NCBI GenBank assembly: GCA_016704535.1
Contig: JADIZZ010000023.1
Location: forward strand, 310,001 to 374,000
Length of the DNA: 64,000 nucleotides
Direction of reading: 5' to 3'
Origin: Betaproteobacteria bacterium
GTDB taxonomy: Bacteria; Pseudomonadota; Gammaproteobacteria; Burkholderiales; Burkholderiaceae_C
Shown: positions 32,226-40,549 of the stretch, one piece after another
Layout: each line of letters begins with the position of its first letter
Position numbering within the stretch: position 1 is the first letter of the stretch
Translations under genes and position numbers: made by a program
Notes under the pieces: generated by a model
Told to the model about the DNA's origin: nothing
Databases searched by the model: none
Seen by the model: the letters and a program-made list of their open reading frames with translations, nothing else

Positions 32226-33149
32226 TCAGGCGGCCTTGCGACGGGCGCGCGCCATGGCCCGCAGGTCATCCAGGGGAACTTCGGTGCGCGCAGCCATCCG
32301 CGGCCGCGGCGGCGGCCTGAAGGCGTGGCCATAGACGATCTCGAACTCCAGCGCCACGCGTCCGTCGGCGCCGGCCGTTGCGTTCAGCGCGTCCAGCAGG
32401 CGCCGGCGCCAGCGCGGCGTGCGCAGCCCTGGGTGGCGCGCAGGCGCGACGTTGCCACCGAGCGTGCGCAGCTCGTCCAGCAAGGCATCCGCATGGGGCC
32501 ACGTGAGCGTGACGGTCTCCTGGTCCATCACAGGGTCCGCAAAGCCGGCCTCGACGAGCAAGTCGCCCAGGTCGTGCATGTCGACGAAGGGCGCAAAGGG
32601 CGCCGCCCAGCCCTGCTGGGTGTAGACGCTGCGCAGGCGCGTCAGCGACCCCGGCCCCAGGGTCGAGAACATCAGGAAACCGTCGACCGCCAGCACGTGG
32701 TGCCAGCGCCTCAGCACGGCGGCCGGATCGAGCGCACCGTGCAGCCCCATGTTGGCCCACAACAGCTGCGCCTGGCCAGGGCCGACGCCGTCCTCCGTCA
32801 CCACCGTGACGGCAGACGACCAGCGTCGCGGTGACCACCAGGGCGGCGCCAGGCCGGCGGCCGTGGCGTCGCGCCGGGCAGCGTGGGCCTCGACGGCCAG
32901 CACCCTGGCGCGTGGATAGGCCTGCGCCAGCACCTCGTGGCTGGCGCCGAGGAAGGCACCCCAGTCGGCAACACAGTCCGGCTGCTGCTTGATGACGGGC
33001 AGACGCTCGGCCATGCGCCGCGCTACCTCGCCATGGAGCCAGGGTGCCTGCGGTGCCGCCCATAGGCGACGCAGCACACGCACCAGCGCCACCGCGTCGA
33101 GCGGCCGGGCACTGGCGCTGGCACTGGCAGCGGACACGGGGCGGGTCAT
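32226..33149 (-). CDS. BioC-like SAM-dependent methyltransferase
   Basis: A 307-residue class I methyltransferase. The SAM-binding part is unusual (DCVADWGAFLGASHEVLAQAYPRARVLAVEAHAARRDAT), but LLWANMGLHGALDPAAVLRRWHHVLAVDGFLMFSTLGPGSLTRLR and FVDMHDLGDLLVEAGFADPVMDQE match BioC, which methylates malonyl-ACP to start biotin synthesis. No other bio gene is nearby, and the glycine motif DxGxGxG is degenerate (DWGAFLG), so activity as true BioC is uncertain. ATG at 33149 faces comF in a divergent arrangement that this group conserves. Confidence 0.78.
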   Translation of the reverse strand: MTRPVSAASASASARPLDAVALVRVLRRLWAAPQAPWLHGEVARRMAERLPVIKQQPDCVADWGAFLGASHEVLAQAYPRARVLAVEAHAARRDATAAGLAPPWWSPRRWSSAVTVVTEDGVGPGQAQLLWANMGLHGALDPAAVLRRWHHVLAVDGFLMFSTLGPGSLTRLRSVYTQQGWAAPFAPFVDMHDLGDLLVEAGFADPVMDQETVTLTWPHADALLDELRTLGGNVAPARHPGLRTPRWRRRLLDALNATAGADGRVALEFEIVYGHAFRPPPRPRMAARTEVPLDDLRAMARARRKAA

Positions 33150-33170
33150 GCAGGCCAGTATATTGAGCCC

Positions 33171-33866
33171 ATGTCCTTGGCCCTTTCCACCCTGCCGCAG
33201 CAATGCGAGGTCTGCCGGCGGTGGTCGGACTGCGCCCTGTGCGCCGATTGCGTGGCTCGCTACGCGGCGCCGCGGCCGCGCTGCGCCTGCTGCGGCATCA
33301 CGCTGGGCCTGCCCGCGCCGCGTTGCGGCGACTGCCTGCGTGACCCGCCGCCTTTCGAGCACACCGTCTGCGTGGCCGACTACGGCTTCCCCTGGGACGC
33401 GCTGATCGGGGCCTTCAAATTCCGCGGCCGCGCCGAGCTCGCCGGCCTGCTGGCGGCGCGACTGGTGGCCGCGGTGCAGGCCGCAGCATGGCCCCTGCCG
33501 GCGCTGGTGCTGCCGGTGCCGCTGTCCCCCCAACGCCTGGCCCAGCGCGGCTTCAACCAGGCCTGGGAAGTGGCACGCCGCGCTGCCGCGACCCTGAAAC
33601 TGCCGGCCGAGGCCTCTTTGCTGCAGCGGCCGCTGGAGACGGCACACCAGGCAGAACTGGGCCGCAGCGAACGCCAGCGCAACCTGCGAACGGCGTTCAT
33701 GGTCGACCCTCGCCGGCGAGCCATGCTGCAGGGCGCTCGCGTGGCGCTGGTCGACGACGTGATGACCACAGGCGCCACGGCCCGCGAAGCCAGCGGCGTG
33801 CTGCTGCGCGCCGGCGCCGCGGCCGTCGACCTCTGGGTACTGGCGCGCACCCCCGACAGGAGCTGA
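33171..33866 (+). CDS. comF: ComF-family phosphoribosyltransferase-like protein
   Basis: A 231-residue ComF protein. Four Cys pairs form a zinc finger at the N-terminus (CEVCRRWSDCALCADC, CACCGITLG, RCGDC). The PRTase domain has LPVPLSPQRLAQRGFNQAWEVAR and the PRPP loop VALVDDVMTTGATAREAS. ComF proteins are needed for uptake or processing of transforming DNA in competent bacteria. The gene stops six bases before the trmL start. Confidence 0.92.
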   Translation: MSLALSTLPQQCEVCRRWSDCALCADCVARYAAPRPRCACCGITLGLPAPRCGDCLRDPPPFEHTVCVADYGFPWDALIGAFKFRGRAELAGLLAARLVAAVQAAAWPLPALVLPVPLSPQRLAQRGFNQAWEVARRAAATLKLPAEASLLQRPLETAHQAELGRSERQRNLRTAFMVDPRRRAMLQGARVALVDDVMTTGATAREASGVLLRAGAAAVDLWVLARTPDRS

Positions 33867-33871
33867 GCACG

Positions 33872-34342
33872 GTGTTCCATATCGTTCTCGTGCATCCCGA
33901 AATACCGCCCAACACCGGCAACGTCATCCGGCTGGCGGCCAACACCGGCTGCACGCTGCACCTGGTGGAGCCCCTGGGCTTTTCGATGGACGACAAGCTG
34001 CTGCGCCGCGCGGGGCTCGACTACCACGAGACCGCCGCCGTACGCCGCCATGCCTCGTGGGACGCGCTTCGGATGACAGAGCAGCCCGATCCATCACGCT
34101 GCTTTGCGTTCACCACCCACGGCGCGCGGCCATTCGCAGATGTGCACTGGCAGCCCGGCGACTGGCTGGTCTTCGGCAACGAGAGCGGCGGCCTGCAAGC
34201 GACGCTGCGCGAAAGCTTTCCGACCATGCAACGCGTACGCCTGCCGATGCGCGCCAGCCAGCGCAGCCTGAACCTGAGCAATGCGGTGGCCGTGGCGGTG
34301 TTCGAGGCCTGGCGCCAGAACGGCTACGCCGGCGGGCACTGA
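33872..34342 (+). CDS. trmL: tRNA (cytidine/uridine-34-2'-O)-methyltransferase TrmL
   Basis: A 156-residue SPOUT methyltransferase. The hallmark opening FHIVLVHPEIPPNTGNVIRLAANTGCTLHLVEPLGF, the middle FGNESGGL and the knot segment RLPMRASQRSLNLSNAVAVAVFEAWRQ are complete. It modifies the wobble base of leucine tRNAs. The start is GTG at 33872, with GGAG upstream, and it follows comF closely. Confidence 0.95.
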   Translation: MFHIVLVHPEIPPNTGNVIRLAANTGCTLHLVEPLGFSMDDKLLRRAGLDYHETAAVRRHASWDALRMTEQPDPSRCFAFTTHGARPFADVHWQPGDWLVFGNESGGLQATLRESFPTMQRVRLPMRASQRSLNLSNAVAVAVFEAWRQNGYAGGH

Positions 34343-34384
34343 ATTGGGAGCCTAGGCAGCGGCCAACGCGCAGACCGCGCGGCA

Positions 34385-35395
34385 TCAGGTCTCCGCACGG
34401 GCGTCACGCGACATCAACTGCTGCATCACGCCTGCGGGAGATTGCCGCCCCTGCAGCACGGCGACCACGCCTGCGGTGATCGGCATCTCCACGCCCAGTT
34501 GGTTCGCTCGCGCCAGCACCGTGGGTGCCGTCAGCACGCCTTCGGCCACGTGGCCCAGCGATGAAACCACCTGCTCCAGGCTCATGCCCTGCGCCAGTCC
34601 CAGGCCCACGCGCCTGTTGCGCGACAGGTCGCCGGTGGCGGTGAGCACCAGATCGCCCAGGCCGGACAGCCCCATGAAAGTGCCGGCACGTGCCCCCAGC
34701 GCCACCCCAAGCCGGGTCATCTCGGCCAGGCCGCGCGTGATGAGTGCAGCGCGGGCGTTGAGCCCTGGCGCGCCGGGGCCGGCCGTGGCCGATAGGCCAT
34801 CGAGAATTCCGGTGGCAATGGCCAGCACGTTCTTCACCGCGCCGCCGACCTCGACGCCAACGACGTCGGTGCTGGAGTAGACGCGCAGCGCATCGCCATG
34901 GAAGGCGACGACGGCGGCCTCGGCCAGCGCGGCGTCGGCGCTGGCCGCCACAAGCGCCGTAGGTTGGCCGCGCGCGACCTCGAGCGCAAAGCTCGGGCCC
35001 GACAGCACGCCCGCCGGCGCACCGGGCCGGACCTCGCGTGCGATCTCGTGGCCCAAGGCGCCGCTGCCGGCCTCGAAACCCTTGCACAGCCACAGTGCCC
35101 CGCGCCCTTCGCCGTGACGCTGCAACAGGCCGAGCTGTTCGCGCAGCGCGGCCATCGGCGTGGCGATAACGGTCAGGCCGTCGTGCGCATGCGCCAATGC
35201 TTCGCCGTGATGCGCGGTGACACGCAGCGCCGATGGCAGGACCACCTCGCCCAGATAACGTGCGTTGCGGCGCTCGCGCTGCAGTGCCTGCACCTGGGCG
35301 GCGTCGCGCGCCCATAGCAGTACGTCGTGCCGCGGCGCGGCGGCGATGGCCAGCGCGGTCCCCCAAGCGCCGGCCCCGAACACCGCGATCTTCAT
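34385..35395 (-). CDS. gpsA: Glycerol-3-phosphate dehydrogenase (NAD(P)+)
   Basis: A 336-residue GpsA. The dinucleotide-binding MKIAVFGAGAWGTALA, LLWARD, VIATPM, the GPSFALEVARGQPTALV segment, the catalytic Lys in GVEVGGAVKNVLAIATG and GLSGLGDLVLTATGDLSRNRRVGL are all conserved. It makes glycerol-3-phosphate for phospholipids. ATG at 35395 is preceded by a hairpin whose right arm contains its AGGG ribosome site. It follows secB, an arrangement common in Proteobacteria. Confidence 0.96.
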   Translation of the reverse strand: MKIAVFGAGAWGTALAIAAAPRHDVLLWARDAAQVQALQRERRNARYLGEVVLPSALRVTAHHGEALAHAHDGLTVIATPMAALREQLGLLQRHGEGRGALWLCKGFEAGSGALGHEIAREVRPGAPAGVLSGPSFALEVARGQPTALVAASADAALAEAAVVAFHGDALRVYSSTDVVGVEVGGAVKNVLAIATGILDGLSATAGPGAPGLNARAALITRGLAEMTRLGVALGARAGTFMGLSGLGDLVLTATGDLSRNRRVGLGLAQGMSLEQVVSSLGHVAEGVLTAPTVLARANQLGVEMPITAGVVAVLQGRQSPAGVMQQLMSRDARAET

Positions 35396-35398
35396 TTC

Positions 35399-35418
35399 AC
35401 CCTCGAACGAGCGAGGGT
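35399..35418 (-). promoter_or_regulatory. Hairpin covering the gpsA ribosome-binding site
   Basis: ACCCTCG and CGAGGGT are perfect seven-base arms around six bases, immediately before the gpsA ATG (35395). In the mRNA the AGGG ribosome site is part of the downstream arm, so the hairpin could mask it. It could alternatively be an mRNA processing stem between secB and gpsA. Confidence 0.4.
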
Positions 35419-35480
35419 TTCCCGAGCCGTTCGAGTTCCCCTCTGGGGACGACACGTGCGACGCACGGGTCTTGGGGCCG

Positions 35481-35951
35481 TCAGTTCACGCTGGTGATGA
35501 TGCGCGACTCGCCGTTGCCCTGGGCCGCAGACTGGGCCTGCTGGGCTTCGAACATGGCCTGGAAGTTCACTTCCGTCAGCAGGATGGGCGGGAAGCCGGC
35601 GCGCGTGCAGACATCGCTGACGATGGCGCGCAGGTAGGGGTAGATCATCTGCGGGCAGACGATGCTGATGATGCCCTGCATCTGCTCTTCGGGGACGTTG
35701 CGGATCTCGAAGATGCCGGCCTGCTTGGCTTCCACCAGGAACAGAACCTTGTCGTTGACCTTGGTCGTGACGGTAGCGGTGACGGTGACCTCGAAGACGC
35801 CATCGGCCACGGGCGCGGCGGCCAGGCCGAGGTTGATGTCGACCTGCGGCTGCGACTGCTCGAGCAGGATCGCCGGCGAATTGGGCTGCTCCAGCGACAG
35901 GTCCTTCAGGTACATGCGCTGGATCTGGAAAACGGGGGTCTCGTCGGCCAT
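35481..35951 (-). CDS. secB: Protein-export chaperone SecB
   Basis: A 156-residue SecB. The N-terminal VFQIQRMYLKDLSLEQPNSP, the NVPEEQMQGIISIVCPQMIYPYLRAIVSDVCTRAGFPPILLTEVNFQAMF block and a hydrophilic tail are typical. It holds precursor proteins unfolded and passes them to SecA. It sits between grxC and gpsA, as in many gamma- and betaproteobacteria. Confidence 0.97.
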   Translation of the reverse strand: MADETPVFQIQRMYLKDLSLEQPNSPAILLEQSQPQVDINLGLAAAPVADGVFEVTVTATVTTKVNDKVLFLVEAKQAGIFEIRNVPEEQMQGIISIVCPQMIYPYLRAIVSDVCTRAGFPPILLTEVNFQAMFEAQQAQSAAQGNGESRIITSVN

Positions 35952-36080
35952 GAGAAGGTTCCAAAGATAGACAAAGCTCGGTGCCGGGTGGCGCCGAACC
36001 GCAGCGGCGGATTATGGCGGAGCCGTCCCGGCCTTCCGACACCGCATGGGCCCGCGCGAGCAGTGCAGGCAGGCGGTCTG

Positions 36081-36350
36081 TCAGACTGCGCCGCTACCGC
36101 CCAGCAGCGGCAGCAGCCCACCACGCTGGTCGAGCGCGACGAGATCGTCGCAGCCACCGACGTATGTGTCGCCGATGAAGATCTGCGGCACCGTACGCCG
36201 CCCGGTGGCCGCCATCATCAACTGGCGCTGCTCAGGGTCGAGGTCGATGCGGATCTCTTCGATCTGCTCGACGCCGCGCTGCTTCAGCAGCGCCTTGGCA
36301 CGGATGCAGAAGGGGCACACCTGCGTGGTGTACATCTTGACCTGAGGCAT
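36081..36350 (-). CDS. grxC: Glutaredoxin 3
   Basis: An 89-residue glutaredoxin with the dithiol active site CPFC near residue 12, the cis-Pro segment RRTVPQIFI, and GDTYVGGCDDLVALDQ for glutathione binding. It reduces protein disulfides and mixed glutathione disulfides in the cytosol. It is upstream of secB and follows the rhodanese-domain gene, in the usual rhodanese-grxC-secB-gpsA order. Confidence 0.96.
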   Translation of the reverse strand: MPQVKMYTTQVCPFCIRAKALLKQRGVEQIEEIRIDLDPEQRQLMMAATGRRTVPQIFIGDTYVGGCDDLVALDQRGGLLPLLGGSGAV

Positions 36351-36430
36351 GCGGTGGTTCTTTCGGTGGGCTGATCACTACGGTGATTGTCCCGCAGCCC
36401 GCGAAACCCTGCAGGTGCCGGGCGGTTGCC

Positions 36431-36889
36431 TCAAGCGCCCTTGTCGCTGCCCTTGTCGCTGCCCTTGTCACCGGCCTTGGCCGCGCCCTTCTCGATGGGC
36501 AGGGTGGCTTCGCGCCAGGCCGACGTACCACCCGCCACGGCAGTGGCCTTTTCATAGCCGACCTTGCGCAACAGCGCCGCGGCACGCCCGGCGCGGGCTC
36601 CTGAGGGGCACATCAGCAGGAGGGGCAGCGTCTTGTTCGTCGGCAGCAACTTGTGGCCGTCGAGTTGCCCCAGCGGGACGTTGCGCGCGCCCGCGGCATG
36701 ACCGGAGGCGAACTCGTCGGGCTCGGCCACATCGATGAGAACACCCTTTTCACGGTTGATCAGCCGCACCGCCTCTGCCGTGCCCACGCTGCCGTTACCA
36801 CCACCGCCGCGCAGCATCGGCAACAGCAGCAGGCCGCCCGAGGTGGCGGCCAGCACGAAAAGGATCCAGTTTTCGAGAAAGAAATTCAC
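36431..36889 (-). CDS. Membrane-anchored rhodanese-domain protein
   Basis: About 152 residues from GTG at 36889: an N-terminal membrane helix (WILFVLAATSGGLLLLPML), then one rhodanese domain with AVRLINREKGVLIDVAEPDEFASGHAAGARNVPLGQL and the active-site Cys in MCPSGARAGRA. The tail is a 12-base tandem repeat (GCCCTTGTCGCT, 36437-36469) giving a DKGS repeat. Probably a sulfurtransferase facing the cytosol; it belongs to the standard grxC-secB-gpsA cluster. A longer TTG start at 36913 is open but unlike relatives. Confidence 0.88.
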   Translation of the reverse strand: MNFFLENWILFVLAATSGGLLLLPMLRGGGGNGSVGTAEAVRLINREKGVLIDVAEPDEFASGHAAGARNVPLGQLDGHKLLPTNKTLPLLLMCPSGARAGRAAALLRKVGYEKATAVAGGTSAWREATLPIEKGAAKAGDKGSDKGSDKGA

Positions 36890-36923
36890 CGAGCCGCCGA
36901 TGCGTGAGCGCAAAACCGCGAAT

Positions 36924-36929
36924 TATAGA
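36924..36929 (+). promoter_or_regulatory. Possible -10 box of gpmA
   Basis: TATAGA lies just 9 bases before the gpmA ATG, so a transcript from it would be nearly leaderless. The wider context (TATAGAATCGGC) resembles that of the box ahead of the oxidase operon. No clear -35 is seen and the box overlaps the 5' end of the divergent rhodanese gene. Confidence 0.35.
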
Positions 36930-36938
36930 ATCGGCGAC

Positions 36939-37691
36939 ATGCACAAACTCGTCCTCATCCGCCACGGGGAATCCACGTGGAACCTCGAGAACCGCTTCAC
37001 CGGCTGGACCGACGTGCCGCTCACCGAGACCGGTGTGCAGCAGGCGCGTCAGGCCGGGCGGCTGCTGAAGGAAGCAGGCTACGACTTCGATGTCGCCTAC
37101 ACGTCGGTGCTCAGGCGCGCCGTGTGGACCTTGTGGCACACGCTGGACGAGCTCGACCGCACCTGGCTGCCGGTACTGCACGACTGGCGGCTGAACGAAC
37201 GACACTATGGCGCGCTGCAGGGCCTGAACAAGGCCGACATGGCGAAGCAGTACGGCGCCGAGCAGGTCCTGATCTGGCGCCGCAGCTACGACACGCCGCC
37301 GCCTGCGCTGGAACCCGGCGACACGCGCAGCGAGCGTGGCGACCCTCGTTACCGCCATCTCGACAGCGATCAGGTGCCGCTGACCGAATGCCTGAAGGAC
37401 ACCGTGGCGCGTGTCATGCCTTGCTGGACGGAACGCCTGGCGCCGGCCATCGTCAGCGGCCAGCGCATCGTCATCGCCGCCCACGGCAACAGCATCCGTG
37501 CACTGGTGAAGTACCTGGACAACATCGGCGACGACGCGATCGTCGGCGTCAACATCCCCAACGGCATTCCGCTCGTCTACGAACTCGACGCCAACCTGAA
37601 GCCGCTGCGCAGCTACTACCTCGGAGACCCCGAGGCCGCCGCACGCGCAGCCGCGGCGGTGGCCGCGCAGGGCGCGGTGAAGCCCGCCTGA
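36939..37691 (+). CDS. gpmA: 2,3-bisphosphoglycerate-dependent phosphoglycerate mutase
   Basis: A 250-residue GpmA. LVLIRHGESTWNLENRFTGW contains the phosphorylated His, LNERHYGALQGLNKA the specificity loop, and IVIAAHGNSIRALVKYL the second catalytic His. It interconverts 3- and 2-phosphoglycerate in glycolysis. The C-terminal Ala-rich extension (residues about 235-250) is variable. The stop lies inside a 14-base palindrome that also holds the stop of the convergent HD-GYP gene. Confidence 0.96.
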   Translation: MHKLVLIRHGESTWNLENRFTGWTDVPLTETGVQQARQAGRLLKEAGYDFDVAYTSVLRRAVWTLWHTLDELDRTWLPVLHDWRLNERHYGALQGLNKADMAKQYGAEQVLIWRRSYDTPPPALEPGDTRSERGDPRYRHLDSDQVPLTECLKDTVARVMPCWTERLAPAIVSGQRIVIAAHGNSIRALVKYLDNIGDDAIVGVNIPNGIPLVYELDANLKPLRSYYLGDPEAAARAAAAVAAQGAVKPA

Positions 37692-37700
37692 TCGATCAGG
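37687..37700. repeat. Perfect 14-base palindrome holding two opposite stop codons
   Basis: CCTGATCGATCAGG spans the TGA of gpmA (37689-37691) and the TGA of the convergent HD-GYP gene (37698-37696). The genes are only four bases apart. It is too short and lacks a T-run, so it is not a convincing terminator. Confidence 0.6.
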
Positions 37701-38868
37701 GTTCCAGCAGCCCGTAGACCTGTTCGGGCAGCACGCGCGGCAGGCCGGCGCGATCACCCAGCGGCCCGGTAATTGAGAAACCCGCCTGCGCAGTGTCGCG
37801 CCGCGGCACGCCCGGCACGGCCTTGCCGTTGGGGCCGATCAGCGCCGCCACCACTGCGCCGCGGCCAGGCTCGGCGCGGTGCACGACGACGCCGACCTCT
37901 CCGCTTTTCAGCGATACCCAGTCGCCCGGTGGGTAGACACCCACGGCACGGATCAGCGCCGCGGCGAACGGACCGCCCTGCTCCTCCTGGAAGAGCTGGC
38001 GCGCCGCCAGCTGCGGGGTCAGCGGTGTGCGCAGTGCTCGCGGGCTGATCTTGGCGGTGAAGACATCGGCCGCGCGCAGCAGGTGCGCCAACTCGCCCAC
38101 CTCGGCCACGCCCCGGGGGTAGCCTGCTCCACCGCCGCGCTCGTGGTGGTCTTCGACCGCCGCCAGCCAGGCAGTGTCTTCGACGCCGCAGTCGCGCAGC
38201 AGTTGCGCCGACTGGTGCGGATGGGCGCGGATCTGCTCGAGCTGCTTCTTGCCTGGTGGCTCGTGCTGCTCGGCCATGCGCGCCTGAAGCTCGATGATGG
38301 AGGCATTCATCGTCAGCGCCGCGCGCACCACGCACTGCCGCCGCGCAGCCTCCCACCCCAGCTGCCTCGCGGTGAGCAGGCCCACCGTGGCCGTGTGCAG
38401 CGCATGTGTCAGCGCATACAGCGCAAAGCGCCGGTCGTGCTGGCGCACCGCGAGGAAAAGCGCGGCGTCCGGATGGCATTCGACGAGCGCGATGACCTCG
38501 TCGGCTAAGGCGGCGATGCGCTGCGCCAGCGTCGGCTCGCGTTCGCGGCCCATCGCGCGCAGCAGATCGTCCAGGCTCCAGACCTGCTGCTCCATGCGTT
38601 CGAACCAGGTGCGCTGGCCGACGGCGACCGCGCCGCCCGCCGTGCCGGAGCTGCCGCGCGCCTGGCGCACGGCCCGCACCTCGGCGGCGTCGGCACAGGC
38701 TCCGCGTTCGAGCAGCGCCGCCATCTGTCGGGGGTTCAGCACATGTTGGCCGGCAGCCAGCAGCAGGCGACCCTGGCTGTCGAGCACCTTGAAGGGCAGC
38801 GGTTCGCCGGCGGCCAGCAGGTCGGCCAGTTCGCTCAGCGGCACCCGTGAGGCTTCGCTTCCGCTCAT
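37696..38868 (-). CDS. Degenerate HD-GYP-domain protein
   Basis: A 390-residue protein with an N-terminal domain (residues 1-120) and an HD-GYP-like region. The GYP end is kept in VEDHHERGGGAGYPRG and the helix HALHTATVGLLTARQLG is recognisable, but the catalytic HD of ALLHDIGK is replaced (AALTMNASIIEL). It is thus unlikely to hydrolyse cyclic di-GMP and may only bind it or act as a scaffold. It is the last gene of the long pyr-containing operon, overlapping the PRPP synthetase-like gene by four bases. Confidence 0.78.
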   Translation of the reverse strand: MSGSEASRVPLSELADLLAAGEPLPFKVLDSQGRLLLAAGQHVLNPRQMAALLERGACADAAEVRAVRQARGSSGTAGGAVAVGQRTWFERMEQQVWSLDDLLRAMGREREPTLAQRIAALADEVIALVECHPDAALFLAVRQHDRRFALYALTHALHTATVGLLTARQLGWEAARRQCVVRAALTMNASIIELQARMAEQHEPPGKKQLEQIRAHPHQSAQLLRDCGVEDTAWLAAVEDHHERGGGAGYPRGVAEVGELAHLLRAADVFTAKISPRALRTPLTPQLAARQLFQEEQGGPFAAALIRAVGVYPPGDWVSLKSGEVGVVVHRAEPGRGAVVAALIGPNGKAVPGVPRRDTAQAGFSITGPLGDRAGLPRVLPEQVYGLLEP

Positions 38869-39752
38869 CGCTCACCCTCGAGAAGATTGCGCAGCGCTGT
38901 GGCCAGCACCGGCACCACCGACACCGCGTTGCTGGCGTGCGGCACGCAGTCGCTGCTCCAGACCCGGCGCACACCGGCGGCGTGCACCTGCGCCAGCGCG
39001 TCGCCGACGAAGAGCGCGTGGGTCACCGCCACGTCGACACTTGCCGCTCCGCGCGCCAGCGCGCCACGCGCCGCCGCCGCCAATGTGCGGCCGGTGCTGG
39101 CGACGTCGTCGAGCAGCACCACCGCGCGCCCGACCACCGTGGTGTCCGGCAGCGCGACGGCCACGTCGTGATCGCCGTTGCGCTGCTTGTGGCAAACGGC
39201 ATGGTCCAGGCCATGCGCCTGCGCTGCGACGCGCACCCACTGGCCGGCCTCCTCGTCGGGCGCCAGCAACAGCGCCCCCGGCACTTGCCGTGCGACGTGG
39301 GCGCCGAGCAGCGGCGCGGCCGACAAGGCCGAGCCGCGACGTCCGGGCAGCACCTCGTCCAGCGTGGCCACGCGGTGCAGGTGCGGATCGACGGTCAGCA
39401 CGGCATCGAAGGCCGCCGCCAGCAGGCGGCCGAGGTGGCGCTGGCTGACGACCTCGCCTGGCGTGAACGCGATGTCCTGGCGCATGTAGGCCAGGTAGGG
39501 GCTGACGAGCGTGAGATGACGGGCACCGAGCTCACGCGCGCCGGCGGCCGTCAACAACAGTTCGGTGAGCTTGGCGTTCGGGTCCTGCAGGCCACGCAGC
39601 AGCGTCACCCGCGCGGGCAGCGTCGGCGGCAGGCGCAGGCGCGTCTCGCCGTCGGGGAAGCTGTGGCGTTCGACGACGGCCAGCGGCCAGCCCAGCGCAT
39701 CGGCCAGGCCACGCGCCAGTGTCAGCTCATCGTCGAAAGCCAGCAGCATCAT
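38865..39752 (-). CDS. Ribose-phosphate pyrophosphokinase-like protein
   Basis: A 295-residue PRPP synthetase-family protein: HSFPDGETRLRL, LLLTAAGARELGARHLTLVSPYLAYMRQD and the PRPP loop VVLLDDVASTGRT are present. It is shorter than canonical Prs and lacks the usual catalytic flexible-loop sequence, resembling the archaeal-style (class III) group. It could make PRPP, a substrate that links to the pyrimidine genes upstream in the same operon, but a salvage phosphoribosyltransferase role is possible. It overlaps plsC and the HD-GYP gene by four bases each. Confidence 0.82.
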   Translation of the reverse strand: MMLLAFDDELTLARGLADALGWPLAVVERHSFPDGETRLRLPPTLPARVTLLRGLQDPNAKLTELLLTAAGARELGARHLTLVSPYLAYMRQDIAFTPGEVVSQRHLGRLLAAAFDAVLTVDPHLHRVATLDEVLPGRRGSALSAAPLLGAHVARQVPGALLLAPDEEAGQWVRVAAQAHGLDHAVCHKQRNGDHDVAVALPDTTVVGRAVVLLDDVASTGRTLAAAARGALARGAASVDVAVTHALFVGDALAQVHAAGVRRVWSSDCVPHASNAVSVVPVLATALRNLLEGER

Positions 39753-40549
39753 GGCGATGGCCCGAACTGAGGCGCGATCGGCTCGCGTGGCAGCAGCTGC
39801 TGCGCGATCAGTTCACGCAGGTGTTCGGCCAGCAGGCGACGGTCGGCGTGTTCGCTGCCCACGGGCGGCAGCAGGTGCACATGAGCGCAAAGCCCGCGCG
39901 CACTGACGACACGCCAGATGCTCTGCAAAAGCGTGGTCTCGCCCAGGAACTGCACCGCCGCGCTGAAAGGCGTGGCGGCGTCGGAAAAGCGCAGCACCAC
40001 TGGCTGTACGGGCGTGCCGGTGGCCACCGCGGCCTGCAGCAGGTTGGCATGGAAGGGCAGCGGCGCATCGCCCGGCCCGGTGGTGCCCTCGGGGAACACG
40101 GCCACGGCGTCACCGGCCTTCAGGGCCTCGGCCATGGCGTGCACCACGCGCACGGCGTCGCGCTTGCGTTCGCGTTCGATGAACAGCGTGCCGGCGTTGC
40201 GGATCAGCCAGCCCAACAGCGGCCACTGCAGCACGTCGGCCTTGCTGACGAAACGTGCATGCGGCGCCGCGGCATGGATGGCCGCGATGTCCAGCCAGGA
40301 GATGTGGTTGGCGACGATCAGCGTGGCCCCCGGCCGCGGCTGGACACCACTCACTTGCAGCGTCAGCCCGACGGTACGCAGCAGACCCGCCGACCACCAG
40401 CGGATGCGCTCATGGCGCGCCTCCGCCTCCAGCACCGGGAAGCGGACCATCACCGCCATCCCGTGCAGCACGTGCACGACGGCGCGACACAGCCGCCACG
40501 CGGCCCGAAGGCTGCGCAACAGCCGACTTGCCGCACTCGGCTGACGCAT
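39749..40549 (-). CDS. 1-acyl-sn-glycerol-3-phosphate acyltransferase (PlsC family)
   Basis: A 266-residue acyltransferase with an N-terminal membrane-associated region. The catalytic HX4D motif is NHISWLD, followed by FVSKADVLQWPLLGWL, the RERKRDAVRVV segment and FPEGTTG, the substrate-binding block. It would acylate lysophosphatidic acid or a related acceptor at the inner membrane. The ATG overlaps the TGA of pyrC' by one base (TGATG). Confidence 0.92.
   Translation of the reverse strand: MRQPSAASRLLRSLRAAWRLCRAVVHVLHGMAVMVRFPVLEAEARHERIRWWSAGLLRTVGLTLQVSGVQPRPGATLIVANHISWLDIAAIHAAAPHARFVSKADVLQWPLLGWLIRNAGTLFIERERKRDAVRVVHAMAEALKAGDAVAVFPEGTTGPGDAPLPFHANLLQAAVATGTPVQPVVLRFSDAATPFSAAVQFLGETTLLQSIWRVVSARGLCAHVHLLPPVGSEHADRRLLAEHLRELIAQQLLPREPIAPQFGPSP

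Noticed and set aside
37696..38868. An active cyclic di-GMP phosphodiesterase
   Set aside because: The HD dyad is replaced even though the GYP end remains.
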